From positions 1 to 64,000 of the forward strand of contig NZ_QMIG01000024.1 of the NCBI RefSeq assembly GCF_003287285.1: 64,000 nt of DNA, read 5' to 3'. Shown here one piece after another: positions 52,584-64,000 of this stretch; the first letter of the stretch is position 1, and each line of letters opens with the position of its first letter. The position numbers and the translations under genes were made by a program. Origin of the DNA: Phytoactinopolyspora halophila (GTDB lineage: Bacteria; Actinomycetota; Actinomycetes; Jiangellales; Jiangellaceae). The notes below the pieces were generated by a model that was given only the letters and a program-made list of their open reading frames with translations, ran no database searches and had not been told where the DNA came from.

Positions 52584-54356
52584 TCAGGAGCTCTCGTCCT
52601 CGCCGGGAATGACGTCTACCCCGGCCTCCTTGCGCTGCTGCGCGGTGATCGGTGCCGGAGCGCCGGTCAGCGGGTCGAAGCCGCCCCCGGTCTTCGGGAA
52701 GGCGATCACGTCCCGGATCGACTCCGTGCCAGCCAACAGGGCAACGATACGGTCCCAGCCGAAGGCAATACCGCCGTGCGGCGGCGCGCCGTACTTGAAC
52801 GCGTCCAGCAGGAAACCGAACTTCTCCTGCGCCTGCTCGGGCGAGAGGCCCATCACATCGAACACCCGCTGTTGCACATCGCGGCGGTGGATACGGATGG
52901 ACCCGCCACCGATCTCGTTGCCGTTGCACACCAGATCGTAGGCATACGCCAGCGCATTCGCCGGATCGGCGTCGAAACTGTCCAGCCACTCGGGCTTGGG
53001 AGCGGTGAAGGCGTGATGCACGGCGGTCCAGGCACCCGTACCGACGGCGACGTCGTCGGTGTCGGCAACCGCCTCGAACATCGGTGCGTCGACGATCCAC
53101 ACGAACGACCACGCGTCCTCGTCGATCAGTCCGGTTCGCTGGCCGATCTCCAGGCGTGCCGCCCCCAGCAGGGACTGCGACGGTTTCCGGGAGCCGGCCG
53201 CGAAGAAGATCGCATCACCGGGATCGGCGCCCACCAGATCGGGAAGTGCCGCCCTTTCGGATTCCGAGAGGTTCTTGGCCACCGGACCGGACAGCTCGCC
53301 GTCCTCGCCGACCAGAACGTAGGCGAGACCTTTCGCGCCCCGCGCCTTCGCCCAGTCCTGCCAGCCGTCGAGCTCCTTGCGGGTCTGCGACGCGCCCCGC
53401 GGATACACGACGCCGCCGACGTAAGGAGCTTGGAACACGCGAAACGACGTGTCGGCGAAGTGGTCGGTCAGCTCCGTGATCGGCAGGCCGAACCGCAGGT
53501 CAGGCTTGTCTGTACCGTAGCGGTCGAACGCTTCCCGGTACGTCAGCCGCGGCATCGGCGTACGCACGTCGACGTCGATCAGCTTCCACAACGCCGCGAC
53601 CACGCGCTCGCTCAGTTCGATGACATCGTCTTGCTCCACGAAACTCATCTCGATGTCGAGCTGGGTGAACTCTGGCTGCCGATCGGCGCGGAAGTCCTCG
53701 TCGCGGTAGCAGCGCGCGATCTGGAAGTACCGTTCGATGCCCGCCACCATGAGCAGCTGCTTGAACAGCTGCGGCGATTGGGGAAGCGCGTACCACGAGC
53801 CGGGCCGCAGGCGCGCCGGAACGACGAAGTCACGCGCGCCCTCGGGCGTCGAGCGGGTCATCGTGGGCGTCTCGACCTCGACGAAGCCATCGGCGAGTAA
53901 CTCTTCCCGGGCCACCCGGTTCGCCTCGCTGCGCAGCCGGATGGCGGCCGCGGGACCGTCGCGGCGCAGGTCGAGGTAGCGATGACGCAGCCGCACCTCC
54001 TCGCCCACGGGCGCTGCGGTGGAGGCGTCGTCAATCTGGAACGGCAGCGGATCGGCCGTGCTCAGTATCTCGACGGAACCGGCGATGACCTCGATATCTC
54101 CGGTGGGCAACGCCGGGTTCTCGTTGCCCTCGGGGCGCTTCTCCACCTGGCCGGTGATCTTCAAGCAGTATTCGCTGCGCAGCTCGTGGGCCACAGACTC
54201 GTCCCGGACGACGACCTGGCTCACGCCCGACGCATCCCGCAGATCCAGAAACGCGACTCCCCCGTGATCTCGCCGGCGAGCGACCCATCCGGCGAGCGTG
54301 ACGGTCTGGCCGGCGTGGCCGGCACGCAGCGTTCCGGCGTGGTGGGTGCGGAGCAC
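52584..54356 (-). CDS. aspS: Aspartyl-tRNA synthetase
   Basis: The 590-residue class IIb synthetase has the N-terminal OB-fold anticodon domain [23 protein letters not shown], the class II motifs [23 protein letters not shown] (motif 1 region), [24 protein letters not shown] (motif 2) and [11 protein letters not shown] (motif 3), plus the bacterial insertion (GAD domain). Its length and motifs fit the bacterial type. GTG 54356 has AGAGGT upstream. Actinobacteria often lack AsnRS and use a non-discriminating AspRS with GatCAB; this cannot be decided from the sequence alone. Confidence 0.97.
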   Translation of the reverse strand: MLRTHHAGTLRAGHAGQTVTLAGWVARRRDHGGVAFLDLRDASGVSQVVVRDESVAHELRSEYCLKITGQVEKRPEGNENPALPTGDIEVIAGSVEILSTADPLPFQIDDASTAAPVGEEVRLRHRYLDLRRDGPAAAIRLRSEANRVAREELLADGFVEVETPTMTRSTPEGARDFVVPARLRPGSWYALPQSPQLFKQLLMVAGIERYFQIARCYRDEDFRADRQPEFTQLDIEMSFVEQDDVIELSERVVAALWKLIDVDVRTPMPRLTYREAFDRYGTDKPDLRFGLPITELTDHFADTSFRVFQAPYVGGVVYPRGASQTRKELDGWQDWAKARGAKGLAYVLVGEDGELSGPVAKNLSESERAALPDLVGADPGDAIFFAAGSRKPSQSLLGAARLEIGQRTGLIDEDAWSFVWIVDAPMFEAVADTDDVAVGTGAWTAVHHAFTAPKPEWLDSFDADPANALAYAYDLVCNGNEIGGGSIRIHRRDVQQRVFDVMGLSPEQAQEKFGFLLDAFKYGAPPHGGIAFGWDRIVALLAGTESIRDVIAFPKTGGGFDPLTGAPAPITAQQRKEAGVDVIPGEDESS

Positions 54357-54757
54357 GTCGATGAACCTCTTCTCGGTCGTGAACGGGCTGGACTGGCTGG
54401 CGGCGGGCCGCGCGGGCGGCCCGCCGCCTGTGATCCTACGTTGCTCATAGGTTCACACGCGACGTGCCCATAAGTTCACACGCACCTGGCCACAGGTTTA
54501 TACCCACCTGCCTACAGGTTCACACGCGACCTGGTTGTTCCCGATTCCACGGCCTGGCCCTCCGTAACGATCTCGAACGGATTCTTGCCGGTCCAGTACC
54601 TGGACCGTTAAGGTCCCGGTCATTCCGATCCGGAACGCATGCGCCGGAGTTTCACGGGGCGGCCGGCACTGGAAGGGCGGATCACGTACCAGGTGCGCCG
54701 CCCTAGCGTTCCTACTGGTCCGTACCCGCTCACCATGCGGGAACGAGGAGGCGACGC
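54357..54757. other. Intergenic region between aspS and the AGCS symporter
   Basis: The 401 bp hold no gene I can support. A run of four degenerate repeats occupies 54446-54534. A GAGGAGG ribosome site marks the start of the downstream symporter gene. Confidence 0.5.
54446..54534. repeat. Four tandem degenerate 22-23-bp repeats
   Basis: Units start at about 54446, 54469, 54491 and 54512. Each carries a variant of AGGTTCACACGCGACCTG. The first, second and fourth keep GTTCACACGC; the third is more divergent. No coding frame or known repeat class fits. Confidence 0.6.
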
Positions 54758-56209
54758 GTGGAAACGTTGGAAGACATCATCGGATACATCGGGGAGTTCG
54801 TCTGGGGTGGCCTGGACATTCCCGTTGTCGAGTTCGGGTTGCTGGTACCGCTGTTGCTCGGTACCGGCCTGTTCCTGACAATCATGCTGCGAGGCGTGCA
54901 GTTCACCAAGCTCTTCTATTCCCTGTGGCTCGCGCTCATCAAACGCAAAGAGGAAGGCGCCCTGGGAGACGTCAGCCACTACCAGGCGCTCACCGTTGCC
55001 CTTGCGGCCACCGTCGGCGTCGGCAACATCGCCGGTGTCGGAAGCGCCATCGCCGTCGGCGGCGCGGGTGCGCTGTTCTGGATGTGGGTCACCGGTCTGG
55101 TCGGCATGGCCACGAAGTACTCCGAAGCGTTCCTCGGGGTGAAGTACCGCCGGCAGGACGCCGCCGGCGAGCAAAGCGGTGGCCCGATGTTCTACATCAG
55201 CGAGGGGCTGCGCGAGAAGTACGGCGACGGCAAGATGGCCGCCCTGGGCAAGGTGCTGGCCATCCTCTTCGCCATCTTCGGAGCGCTTGCGGCGTTCGGC
55301 ATCGGCAACGGCGTGCAATCCGGCCAGGTCGCGTCCACCCTCGACAACGAGTGGGGATTCCCGACGTGGGCCACCGGCCTGGTGCTCATGCTCGTAGCCG
55401 CCCTGGTCATCCTCGGCGGCATCAAATCCATCGGCCGGTTCACGGCCGCGTTCGTGCCGTTCATGGCGATCTTCTACCTCCTGGGCGCCACCGTCATCCT
55501 GCTCCTCAACATCGCCGACCTGCCGCAGGCCATCGCGACCATCTTCGAGGGCGCATTCACCGGTGAGGCGGCAGCCGGCGGGTTCCTCGGCGCCGGCATC
55601 CTGCTGGTGCTGCGCCAAGGTGTCGCGCGCGGGATCTTCTCCAACGAGTCGGGCCTGGGCACCGGAGGTATCGCCGCTGCTGCGGCCAAGACCACGCACG
55701 AGGTCCGCCAGGCTATGGTGTCGATGACCCAGACCTTCCTCGACACGCTCGTGGTGGTCACGTTCACCGGGCTGGTCATCGTCACCACGGGCATGTACAC
55801 CGAGGTCGACGACGAGGGCGAGCAGCTGCAGGACGCCGTGCTCACGGCCGAGTCGTTCCGCGAAGGTCTGCCCGGAGACTGGGGAGGCACGCTGGTGTCG
55901 CTCGCCGTCGTGTTCTTCGCCTTCTCGACCCTGCTCGGCTGGGCCTACTACGGCGAACGCTGCATGGACCGGCTGTTCGGCCGGGTGGCCGTCACGCCCT
56001 ACCGGGTCGTGTTCTGCCTGTTCATCCTGGTGGGTTCGGTCGCCAGCCTCGATCTGGTCTGGGACATCGCGGACATCCTCAACGGCCTGATGGCACTGCC
56101 AAACCTGGTCGGGCTGATCTTGCTAGCCGTCACGGTCCGCCGGACCAACATCGAGTTCTTCAGCCGCCCCGAGTGGAAGCTGATCACGGTCAAGCCAGAA
56201 GCGGAGTAG
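54758..56209 (+). CDS. Sodium:alanine/glycine symporter (AGCS family)
   Basis: The 483-residue membrane protein has about ten helices and the AGCS family blocks TVALAATVGVGNIAGVGSAIAVGGAGALFWMWVTGLVGMATKYSEAFLGVKYR and RQGVARGIFSNESGLGTGGIAAAAAKT. It couples Na+ (or H+) entry to uptake of alanine or glycine. GTG 54758 follows GAGGAGG. It stands alone between aspS and hisS on the opposite strand, an insertion in a run of minus-strand housekeeping genes. A bidirectional hairpin follows. Confidence 0.93.
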   Translation: METLEDIIGYIGEFVWGGLDIPVVEFGLLVPLLLGTGLFLTIMLRGVQFTKLFYSLWLALIKRKEEGALGDVSHYQALTVALAATVGVGNIAGVGSAIAVGGAGALFWMWVTGLVGMATKYSEAFLGVKYRRQDAAGEQSGGPMFYISEGLREKYGDGKMAALGKVLAILFAIFGALAAFGIGNGVQSGQVASTLDNEWGFPTWATGLVLMLVAALVILGGIKSIGRFTAAFVPFMAIFYLLGATVILLLNIADLPQAIATIFEGAFTGEAAAGGFLGAGILLVLRQGVARGIFSNESGLGTGGIAAAAAKTTHEVRQAMVSMTQTFLDTLVVVTFTGLVIVTTGMYTEVDDEGEQLQDAVLTAESFREGLPGDWGGTLVSLAVVFFAFSTLLGWAYYGERCMDRLFGRVAVTPYRVVFCLFILVGSVASLDLVWDIADILNGLMALPNLVGLILLAVTVRRTNIEFFSRPEWKLITVKPEAE

Positions 56210-56233
56210 GAACCCCAATCCGCAGAGCCGAAT

Positions 56234-56289
56234 GAGAGCTCGCCCCTCCCCGGCTACCAGCGCAGCCGGCCGGGAGGGGGCGAGCTCTC
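56234..56289. terminator. Bidirectional terminator-like hairpin between the symporter and hisS
   Basis: GAGAGCTCGCCCC at 56234-56246 pairs with 56277-56289 (GGGGCGAGCTCTC reading after one bulged G), continued by an inner CGGCT/AGCCG stem and an 8-nt loop. It lies between the convergent genes. The 12-bp word CGTCGTTCAGTG is repeated at 56321 and 56341. Confidence 0.6.
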
Positions 56290-56346
56290 CATCGTTCAAG
56301 CGTTCCAAAGGGCGAGCTCTCGTCGTTCAGTGTCCGGGTCCGTCGT

Positions 56347-57615
56347 TCAGTGCCCGAGTCGCCGGGTGACGTGAGGCACCACGTCGGAGAACGACACCGC
56401 CTCCTGCTCGCCCGAGCGCAGATCTTTCACCTGGACCTCGTCCTCGGCGATGTCGCGCTCGCCGACGACGAGTGCGAACCGCGCCCCGCTGCGATCCGCC
56501 GCCTTCATGGCGCCTTTCAGCCCGCGCCCGCCGACGGCCATGTCGGTGCGCACACCTGCGCGGCGGAGCTCGGTCGCGACCCCGAACAGGTGCCGGGAGG
56601 CCTCGCCACCGAGCGGCACCGCATAAACGTCAAGCCCGTTCTGGCCAGGAAGCGGCACGCCTTCGGCTTCCAGGGCCAAGGCGGTGCGCTCGACACCGAG
56701 CGCCCAGCCCACACCCGGCAAGCGCGGACCGCCGAGCAGCTCGGACAGCCCGTCGTAGCGCCCTCCCCCGCCAACGGCCGACTGCGAACCCAGGCCGTCG
56801 TGGACGAACTCGAACAGCGTGCGCGTGTAGTAGTCGAGACCGCGGACGAGCCGGGGGTCCTGCTCGAAGGGCACGCCCGCCTCGGCCAGCAGCTCGCACA
56901 CCGTGTCGTGGTGAGTGCGGTCGGCCGGGGACAAGAAGTCGGCCACGACTGGCGCGTCGGCCAGCGCGGCCTGGATCTCCGGACGCTTGTCGTCGAGCAC
57001 CCGCAGCGGATTCGCCTCCACCCGCGCGGCGGTTTGCTCGTCCAGATCGAGGCCACGCAGGTATTCCCGCAACGCCTCCCGGTACGCCGGACGCGATTCC
57101 TCCGAGCCCAGCGAGTTCAGGACCACGCGCACGCCCGTCATCCCCAGCGCCCGGTAGGCGTCGACGGCCAGCACGATCAGCTCGGCGTCGCTGGCGGGGT
57201 CCTCGGTTCCGAGCACCTCGGCGCCGACCTGCGAGAAGTGGCGATACCGGCCCTTCTGGGGGCGTTCGTACCGGTAGTACGAGCCCGAATACCAGAGCTT
57301 GACCGGCAGCGCGCCGCGGTGCAGGTTGTTCTCCAGCGCGGCACGCAGCACCGGAGCCGTACCCTCGGGGCGCAGCGTGACATCGTCGCCGCCCTTGGTG
57401 GTGAAGGAGTACATCTCCTTGGTCACGACGTCGGTCGACTCGCCGACGCCACGGACGAACAAGGCGGTCTCCTCGAACGAGGGCGTCTCGATGTATCCGA
57501 AGCCGGCGCGCCGTACCTGTTCAGCCATGGCATCGCGCACGGCCAGAATCGTCTCCGCACGCGGCGGTACGTGGTCGAACGTGCCCTTCGGGGCCGCGAA
57601 CAGGGGTTGATTCAC
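56347..57615 (-). CDS. hisS: Histidyl-tRNA synthetase
   Basis: The 422-residue class IIa synthetase has motif 2 region [14 protein letters not shown] and [23 protein letters not shown], the HisRS signature [15 protein letters not shown] (HisA block), GGGGRYDGL (HisB) and motif 3 [15 protein letters not shown]. The C-terminal anticodon domain ends normally. GTG 57615 overlaps the MBL hydrolase stop by 4 bp (GTGA), which settles the start; the frame to 57912 is a shadow. Same transcription unit as the MBL hydrolase. Confidence 0.97.
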   Translation of the reverse strand: MNQPLFAAPKGTFDHVPPRAETILAVRDAMAEQVRRAGFGYIETPSFEETALFVRGVGESTDVVTKEMYSFTTKGGDDVTLRPEGTAPVLRAALENNLHRGALPVKLWYSGSYYRYERPQKGRYRHFSQVGAEVLGTEDPASDAELIVLAVDAYRALGMTGVRVVLNSLGSEESRPAYREALREYLRGLDLDEQTAARVEANPLRVLDDKRPEIQAALADAPVVADFLSPADRTHHDTVCELLAEAGVPFEQDPRLVRGLDYYTRTLFEFVHDGLGSQSAVGGGGRYDGLSELLGGPRLPGVGWALGVERTALALEAEGVPLPGQNGLDVYAVPLGGEASRHLFGVATELRRAGVRTDMAVGGRGLKGAMKAADRSGARFALVVGERDIAEDEVQVKDLRSGEQEAVSFSDVVPHVTRRLGH

Positions 57616-58310
57616 GATAGTCCTCGTACATTCCGCAGGAACGGGTTGGTCAGGCGCTGGTTGCCCAGCGTGTCTCCGTCGCCGTGGCCAGGCAGCACCG
57701 AGGTCGCGTCCGGCAGCCCACCGCCGGATTCCGGTTTCGCGATCTCGGCGAGCGTGCGCTCCATGGTCGCCGGATCTCCGCCCGGGAGATCGGTCCGGCC
57801 AATGGTGCCCGCGAACAGCACGTCCCCGGTGAAGCACAGGTGTGCCGTGTCCGCGTCCGGCTGGGGCAGGTGGTAGAGCACGGAGCCCTCCGTGTGCCCC
57901 GGTGCATGCCACGGACGCACGGTGATGCCGGCCACCTCGAAACTCGCACCGTCACGGACGAAGCGCACGTCTGGCGGGCGCGACCACTCGCCGGCCAGCC
58001 CGGCCAGCATCGGAGCGAGCTCGGGGCCCAGCGTACCGATCGGATCATCCAGCCGGTAGGCATCCGCCTCGTGGATGTACACGGGCAGCTCACGACGCTG
58101 GCACAACGTCCCGAGAGCGAACGTGTGATCCACATGGCCGTGCGTGACCAGTGCGGCCACGGGCCGTAACGCGTGCTCGGCGAGGATCTTCTCCAGATCG
58201 TCGTCGATGCCGATCCCGGGGTCGACGAGCAGGCACTCCTCGCCGCCGTCGCGTGCCACGATATAACAGTTCGTGCCCAGTACGGGGCTAGCGAAGGAAA
58301 GTAGGAGCAC
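57612..58310 (-). CDS. Metallo-beta-lactamase-fold hydrolase (glyoxalase II-like)
   Basis: The 232-residue MBL-fold protein has [13 protein letters not shown] (metal-binding HxHxDH), [13 protein letters not shown] and [22 protein letters not shown]. These are the ligands of two metal ions in hydrolases of this subgroup, which includes hydroxyacylglutathione hydrolase-like and persulfide-related enzymes; the substrate is not clear. GTG 58310 is preceded by GTAGGAG-like context. Close to relA and hisS in most actinobacteria. Confidence 0.88.
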   Translation of the reverse strand: MLLLSFASPVLGTNCYIVARDGGEECLLVDPGIGIDDDLEKILAEHALRPVAALVTHGHVDHTFALGTLCQRRELPVYIHEADAYRLDDPIGTLGPELAPMLAGLAGEWSRPPDVRFVRDGASFEVAGITVRPWHAPGHTEGSVLYHLPQPDADTAHLCFTGDVLFAGTIGRTDLPGGDPATMERTLAEIAKPESGGGLPDATSVLPGHGDGDTLGNQRLTNPFLRNVRGLS

Positions 58311-58484
58311 CCGGGAAGATTACCGGTCGCAGCGCGATCGCCGCGAACTCGTTATCTTCACAGCGGCTCATCCTGCTTAGACTGTCCCCTCGAATACCAT
58401 GTTCGTCAAAGATGTCTCCTGATGTCGTCTTTGAATACTGTGACGTTTCCCATGCCTTCACCCGAACCCGGATGAGGACTGATC

Positions 58485-59894
58485 GTGACCGAGACTCCCG
58501 GTAGCCCGGAAACCCGGCCGGCGCAGACAGACCCGGGCCAGAAGGACCCGGGCGAGGTGGACTCGGGCCAGACGGACCCGAACCAGATGGACCCGGGTCA
58601 GCCCGGTCCCGAGTCGGCCGCTACTCAGCCGGGCAACGACGCAACCAGTGCCGCTCCCGAGACCGTCGCCTCCAACGAATGGGGCCGAGTCGACGCGTCC
58701 GGCGAGGTCTTCGTCCGTACCGCAGAGGGCGAGCGATGGGTGGGGTCCTGGAAAGTCGGCGAACCCGAGCAAGCGCTGGAGTTCTTCGGCCGCAAATTCG
58801 ACGAGCTCGCCGTGCAGGTCGACCTCCTCGAACAACGGCTCGCGTCTGGCGCTGCCGCGCCCGACGACATCGCCGCCGGCGTTCGCAAGCTGCGCGACGC
58901 CCTCGTCGACGCCAAGGCCGTCGGTGACCTCGACGCGCTGAGCCGCCGGCTCGACGCGGTCGAACAGCACGTCGCCGAGCGCCGGGCCGAACGCCGGGCA
59001 GCTCGGGCCAAGGCGCAAGAGGAGGCTCATGCTCGCAAGGAGGCCATCGTCGCCGAGGCCGAAGAGATCGCCGGCGGCGACGACTGGCGGCACGGCGCCG
59101 ACCGGCTTCGAGAACTGCTCGAAGAGTGGAAATCCCTGAGCCGGTTGAACCGCGCCACCGACGACGCGCTGTGGCGGCGCTTCTCCACCGCGCGCACGCA
59201 TTACACGCGGCGTCGCAAGGCGCACTTCGCCGAGCTGGCCCAGCGTCGCGAAGAAGCCAGGGAGATCAAGGAACGCATTCTCGACGAGGCCGAGGAACTC
59301 GCGACGTCCACCGACTGGGGACCCACATCGCGGCGTTTCCGCGAGCTCATGGCGGAGTGGAAAGCTGCGGGTCCCGCGCCGCGCAACGTCGAGGACACGC
59401 TCTGGAAGAGGTTCCGCGCAGCACAGGACACGTTCTTCGAGGCGCGCTCGCAGCATCAGGCACAGCGCGAGAGCGAGGAGAACGCCAATCTGCAGGCCAA
59501 GAACGAGTTGCTGGCCGAGGCCGAGGCCCTGCTGCCGGTCCGGGACTGGAAGGCCGCCCGGGCGGAGTTGCGGTCCATCCAGGAACGCTGGGAACGGATC
59601 GGCCCGGTCCCGCGCGATTCCCGGCGTTCGGTGGAGGGTGGCCTGCGCAAGATCGAGGATGCGATCCGCGATGCCGAGCAGGCCGACTGGCGCCGCAGCA
59701 ATCCGGAAGCCTATGCCCGTGCCCAGGACACGGTCGAGCAACTGCAAGCCCTGATCTCGGATCTGGAAAGCAAGCTCGAAAAGGCACGTGCCTCAGGTGA
59801 TGAGCGGGCCATCCGCGAAGCCGAGGAAGCGCTGGAGGCGCGGCGTACCTGGCTCGAACAGGCCGAGCAGGCCCGGGACGAGTTCGCCCGCTAG
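58485..59894 (+). CDS. DUF349 repeat protein
   Basis: The 469-residue protein begins with a low-complexity leader of pentapeptide-like units (DPGQK, DPGEV, DSGQT, DPNQM, DPGQP; about residues 8-40), followed by a domain with EWGRVDASGEVFVRTAEGERWVGSW and then several DUF349 helical repeats with the recurring pattern WKAAGPAPRNVEDTLWKRFRAAQDTFFEAR. Highly charged and mostly helical, cytosolic. Function is unknown, but the gene is nearly always next to relA in actinobacteria. GTG 58485 with GAGGAC upstream. A huge palindrome separates it from convergent relA. Confidence 0.87.
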   Translation: MTETPGSPETRPAQTDPGQKDPGEVDSGQTDPNQMDPGQPGPESAATQPGNDATSAAPETVASNEWGRVDASGEVFVRTAEGERWVGSWKVGEPEQALEFFGRKFDELAVQVDLLEQRLASGAAAPDDIAAGVRKLRDALVDAKAVGDLDALSRRLDAVEQHVAERRAERRAARAKAQEEAHARKEAIVAEAEEIAGGDDWRHGADRLRELLEEWKSLSRLNRATDDALWRRFSTARTHYTRRRKAHFAELAQRREEAREIKERILDEAEELATSTDWGPTSRRFRELMAEWKAAGPAPRNVEDTLWKRFRAAQDTFFEARSQHQAQRESEENANLQAKNELLAEAEALLPVRDWKAARAELRSIQERWERIGPVPRDSRRSVEGGLRKIEDAIRDAEQADWRRSNPEAYARAQDTVEQLQALISDLESKLEKARASGDERAIREAEEALEARRTWLEQAEQARDEFAR

Positions 59895-59907
59895 CCCACC
59901 CGTTTCA

Positions 59908-59989
59908 CCCTCTTTTCGTCCGCTGATCATGAACACTAGGCGTCCTCATGAGGACGCCTAGTGTTCATGATCAGCGGACGAAAAGAGGG
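59908..59989. terminator. Perfect 82-nt palindrome (41-bp arms, no loop) between DUF349 gene and relA
   Basis: The first 41 bases (59908-59948) are the exact reverse complement of the next 41 (59949-59989). It begins 14 bp after the DUF349 stop and ends 2 bp before the relA stop, so it can terminate both convergent genes; each strand ends the stem with CTCTTTT or AAAAGAG. It shares TGATCATGAACAC with the hairpin at 52420-52492. Confidence 0.85.
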
Positions 59990-59990
59990 A

Positions 59991-62294
<2,304 letters not shown>

Positions 62295-62401
62295 AAGCCT
62301 CCTTTCGCCTTCTCACGAAGGAGACAACACAGTCTAGGATGCGTATGTTTCATCCGCTAACGCGGTGTGCAAATATGCAGGTCACAACGGTGTGTTACAT
62401 C

Positions 62402-62962
62402 TCACACCGTCAGTAACGCATCGAGATGCACATCGGCCAGGCGATCTCGCCCGTGCAAGAAGCCGAGCTCGAGGAGCACGTTGACACCGACGATCTCGGC
62501 CCCGGCCGCACGCATCAACTCGACAGTAGCACTCACCGTGCCACCCGTGGCCAGCACATCGTCGACGATGAGGACTCGCTGGCCCGGGGCGACGGCGTCG
62601 CGGTGAACCTCGACGGTCTCCTCGCCGTACTCCAACTCGTAATTCGCCGTCGTCGTCTCTGCCGGAAGTTTGCCTTCCTTGCGCACCGGGACGAAACCGG
62701 CGCCGAGACGGTGGGCCACGGGCGCGCCGAGGATGAACCCGCGCGCTTCGATGCCGATCACCAAATCGACCGGCGGGCTCGCCGCCGTGACCGGCTCTCC
62801 GGTTTCCGGCCCGGCATCACTCAGCAGCTCGATGACCCGGGCGAACGCGGGAGCATCCCGCAACAACGGCGTGATGTCCTTGAACGTCACGCCGGGCTTG
62901 GGCCAATCAGGCACATCGCGAATGCGCGACAGCATCATGTCGCGATCGGCGTCGCTGATCAT
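62402..62962 (-). CDS. apt: Adenine phosphoribosyltransferase
   Basis: The 186-residue enzyme converts adenine and PRPP to AMP. The family start RIRDVPDWPKPGVTFKDITPLL, GIEARGFILGAPVAHRLGAGFVPVRK and the PRPP-binding loop VLIVDDVLATGGTV are all present. ATG 62962. It lies only 21 bp after yajC; secD and secF, which normally sit between yajC and apt in actinobacteria, are absent. A gap of 107 bp leads to relA. Confidence 0.95.
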   Translation of the reverse strand: MISDADRDMMLSRIRDVPDWPKPGVTFKDITPLLRDAPAFARVIELLSDAGPETGEPVTAASPPVDLVIGIEARGFILGAPVAHRLGAGFVPVRKEGKLPAETTTANYELEYGEETVEVHRDAVAPGQRVLIVDDVLATGGTVSATVELMRAAGAEIVGVNVLLELGFLHGRDRLADVHLDALLTV

Positions 62963-62983
62963 CGATGTATCGTGACGCGGCGC

Positions 62984-63358
62984 TCAGCGCGACTCGGAAT
63001 CGTTGGCTTCTTGATGTTTCGGGGCGTCGCCGTCGGTCTCCGCAGAGTCGGAGAACTCGCTCTCGTCCGCCGCCAACGGGTCGGCGTCCGAAGCTTCCTC
63101 GTTCTGCTGGCCGTCCAGGACGTTGATGATCGCCCGGCGCACGTACGTGTTGGTGACACCGGGTGCGACCTCGAGCTCCACCTCGTCGTCGTCGATAGAC
63201 GCGACCGTGGCGATCAACCCGCTGCCGGTCATGACCTTGTTGCCAACTGCGAGGGTCTGCTGCATCTGCTGCATCTGCCGCCGCTGCCGCTGCTGCGGCC
63301 GGATGAGCAAGAAATAGAAGACCGCGATGAGCAAGATGGGGAGCAGCAGCGCTTCCAT
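62984..63358 (-). CDS. yajC: Preprotein translocase accessory subunit YajC
   Basis: The 124-residue protein has the single N-terminal membrane helix (LLPILLIAVFYFLLIRPQQRQRRQMQQMQQTL) and the conserved GNKVMTGSGLIATVASIDDDEVELEVAPGVTNTYVRRAI block, then an acidic C-terminal tail. YajC normally joins SecD and SecF in a holo-translocon. Here the next genes are not secD/secF, which is unusual. ATG 63358, 90 bp downstream of ruvB. Confidence 0.93.
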   Translation of the reverse strand: MEALLLPILLIAVFYFLLIRPQQRQRRQMQQMQQTLAVGNKVMTGSGLIATVASIDDDEVELEVAPGVTNTYVRRAIINVLDGQQNEEASDADPLAADESEFSDSAETDGDAPKHQEANDSESR

Positions 63359-63448
63359 GAGTACGTCGCTTCCTTCGGCTAGGTGTCCGGGAACGTTCGC
63401 GTGATTCTATATTGCGAACAGCCCTGATAACAGAATCAAGGCGTTATC

Positions 63449-64000
63449 TCAATTGTCGTCGTTCGTGCCGAATAAATCGAGCTCTGCCTCTCCCGCGAAC
63501 GGTGCACGTTGCGGTACCGCCAGCCCGAGATGGGTCCACGCCGCCGGCGTGGCGACGCGGCCCCTGGGGGTACGGGCCAGCAATCCCGCGCGCACCAGGA
63601 ACGGCTCGGCCACTTCTTCCACCGTCTCACGCTCTTCCGCGACCGCGACCGCCAGGGTGCCCAGCCCTACCGGTCCCCCGCCGAAATTCTTGCACAGCGC
63701 GCTCAAGACCGAACGGTCCAGACGGTCCAGCCCCATCGTGTCGACCTCGAAGATCTCCAGGGCCGACCGGGCGATGTCGGCCGTGACCACGGAATCGGCC
63801 CGCACCTGCGCGAAGTCGCGCACCCGGCGCAGCAGGCGATTGGCAATCCGCGGCGTGCCGCGCGAGCGGCCCGCGATCTCGTGCGCTCCGTCCTCGCGAA
63901 GCTCGACCTCCAGCAACCCGGCCGACCTGGCGAGCACACGCTGGAGCTCGGCCGGTTCATAAAGATCGAGATGGCCGGTGAATCCGAACCGGTCACGCAG
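63449..64000 (-). CDS. ruvB: Holliday junction ATP-dependent DNA helicase RuvB (C-terminal part, cut by the window end)
   Basis: The 3' part of ruvB, 183 codons, runs off the right edge of the window in frame. It reads [30 protein letters not shown] at the start, has the sensor-2/Arg segment [22 protein letters not shown] and the winged-helix domain ending [26 protein letters not shown]. The Walker motifs lie beyond the edge. RuvB drives branch migration of Holliday junctions with RuvA. Its place upstream of yajC is the usual ruvCAB-yajC order. Confidence 0.96.
   Translation of the reverse strand: MRDRFGFTGHLDLYEPAELQRVLARSAGLLEVELREDGAHEIAGRSRGTPRIANRLLRRVRDFAQVRADSVVTADIARSALEIFEVDTMGLDRLDRSVLSALCKNFGGGPVGLGTLAVAVAEERETVEEVAEPFLVRAGLLARTPRGRVATPAAWTHLGLAVPQRAPFAGEAELDLFGTNDDN

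Noticed and set aside
56350-57876. 508-codon open frame antisense to hisS
   Set aside because: Shadow of hisS; no recognisable domain and no ribosome site.

Overview
The window is a 64 kb piece of a high-GC actinobacterial chromosome. Actinobacterial hallmarks are the DUF3710, DUF3159, DUF3093 and DUF4193 neighbourhood around dut, F420-dependent and mycothiol-type redox proteins, sugar ABC systems without their own ATPase, many GTG starts and GTGA/ATGA overlaps. A Jiangella-like or related lineage would fit, but this is an inference from gene content, not a measurement. No rRNA, tRNA, insertion sequence, prophage or CRISPR array was recognised.

Layout. (1) 268-6663 is a conserved housekeeping block: an F420-type oxidoreductase, a TrmA/RlmD-like RNA methyltransferase, two TrkA-type K+ regulatory proteins, DUF3159, DUF3710, dUTPase, DUF3093 and DUF4193. 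(2) 6664-14993 is a LacI-controlled sugar locus: binding lipoprotein, two permeases, a GH31 alpha-xylosidase and a GH1 beta-glucosidase, most simply read as xyloglucan-oligosaccharide uptake and trimming. (3) 15042-21890 holds two convergent gene pairs: an enolase-like/ATP-grasp/acylphosphatase fusion with a second, reduced ATP-grasp protein, facing two PLP enzymes (one like sphingosine-phosphate lyase). I do not recognise this set as a known pathway; it is the best candidate in the window for an undescribed system. (4) 22015-33515 is a mixed accessory stretch: 5'-nucleotidase, a probable 22-residue amphipathic peptide gene, beta-lactamase-fold lipoprotein, UDP-glucose dehydrogenase, Cu-only SOD-like lipoprotein, AnmK, a GH59 galactocerebrosidase-like enzyme, a serine hydrolase and a DsbA-like protein. 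(5) 33594-40196 on the minus strand is DUF948, a small membrane protein, alaS, ruvX, mltG, aroE and a prepilin peptidase. (6) 40451-42747 is ManD plus a ketopantoate-reductase-like gene. (7) 42807-44168 is rarA. (8) 44169-52144 is accessory: an Erm-like rRNA methyltransferase, a LacI regulator and a peptide-type ABC transporter whose first gene carries a perfect LacI-family palindrome. (9) 52584-64000 is housekeeping: aspS, an AGCS symporter, hisS, an MBL hydrolase, a DUF349 protein, relA, apt, yajC and partial ruvB.

The usual actinobacterial order ruvB-yajC-secD-secF-apt-relA is present except that secD and secF are missing: only 21 bp separate yajC from apt. The intergenic regions are rich in long inverted repeats, including a perfect loop-free 82-nt palindrome, and contain two short ORFs with strong ribosome binding sites.
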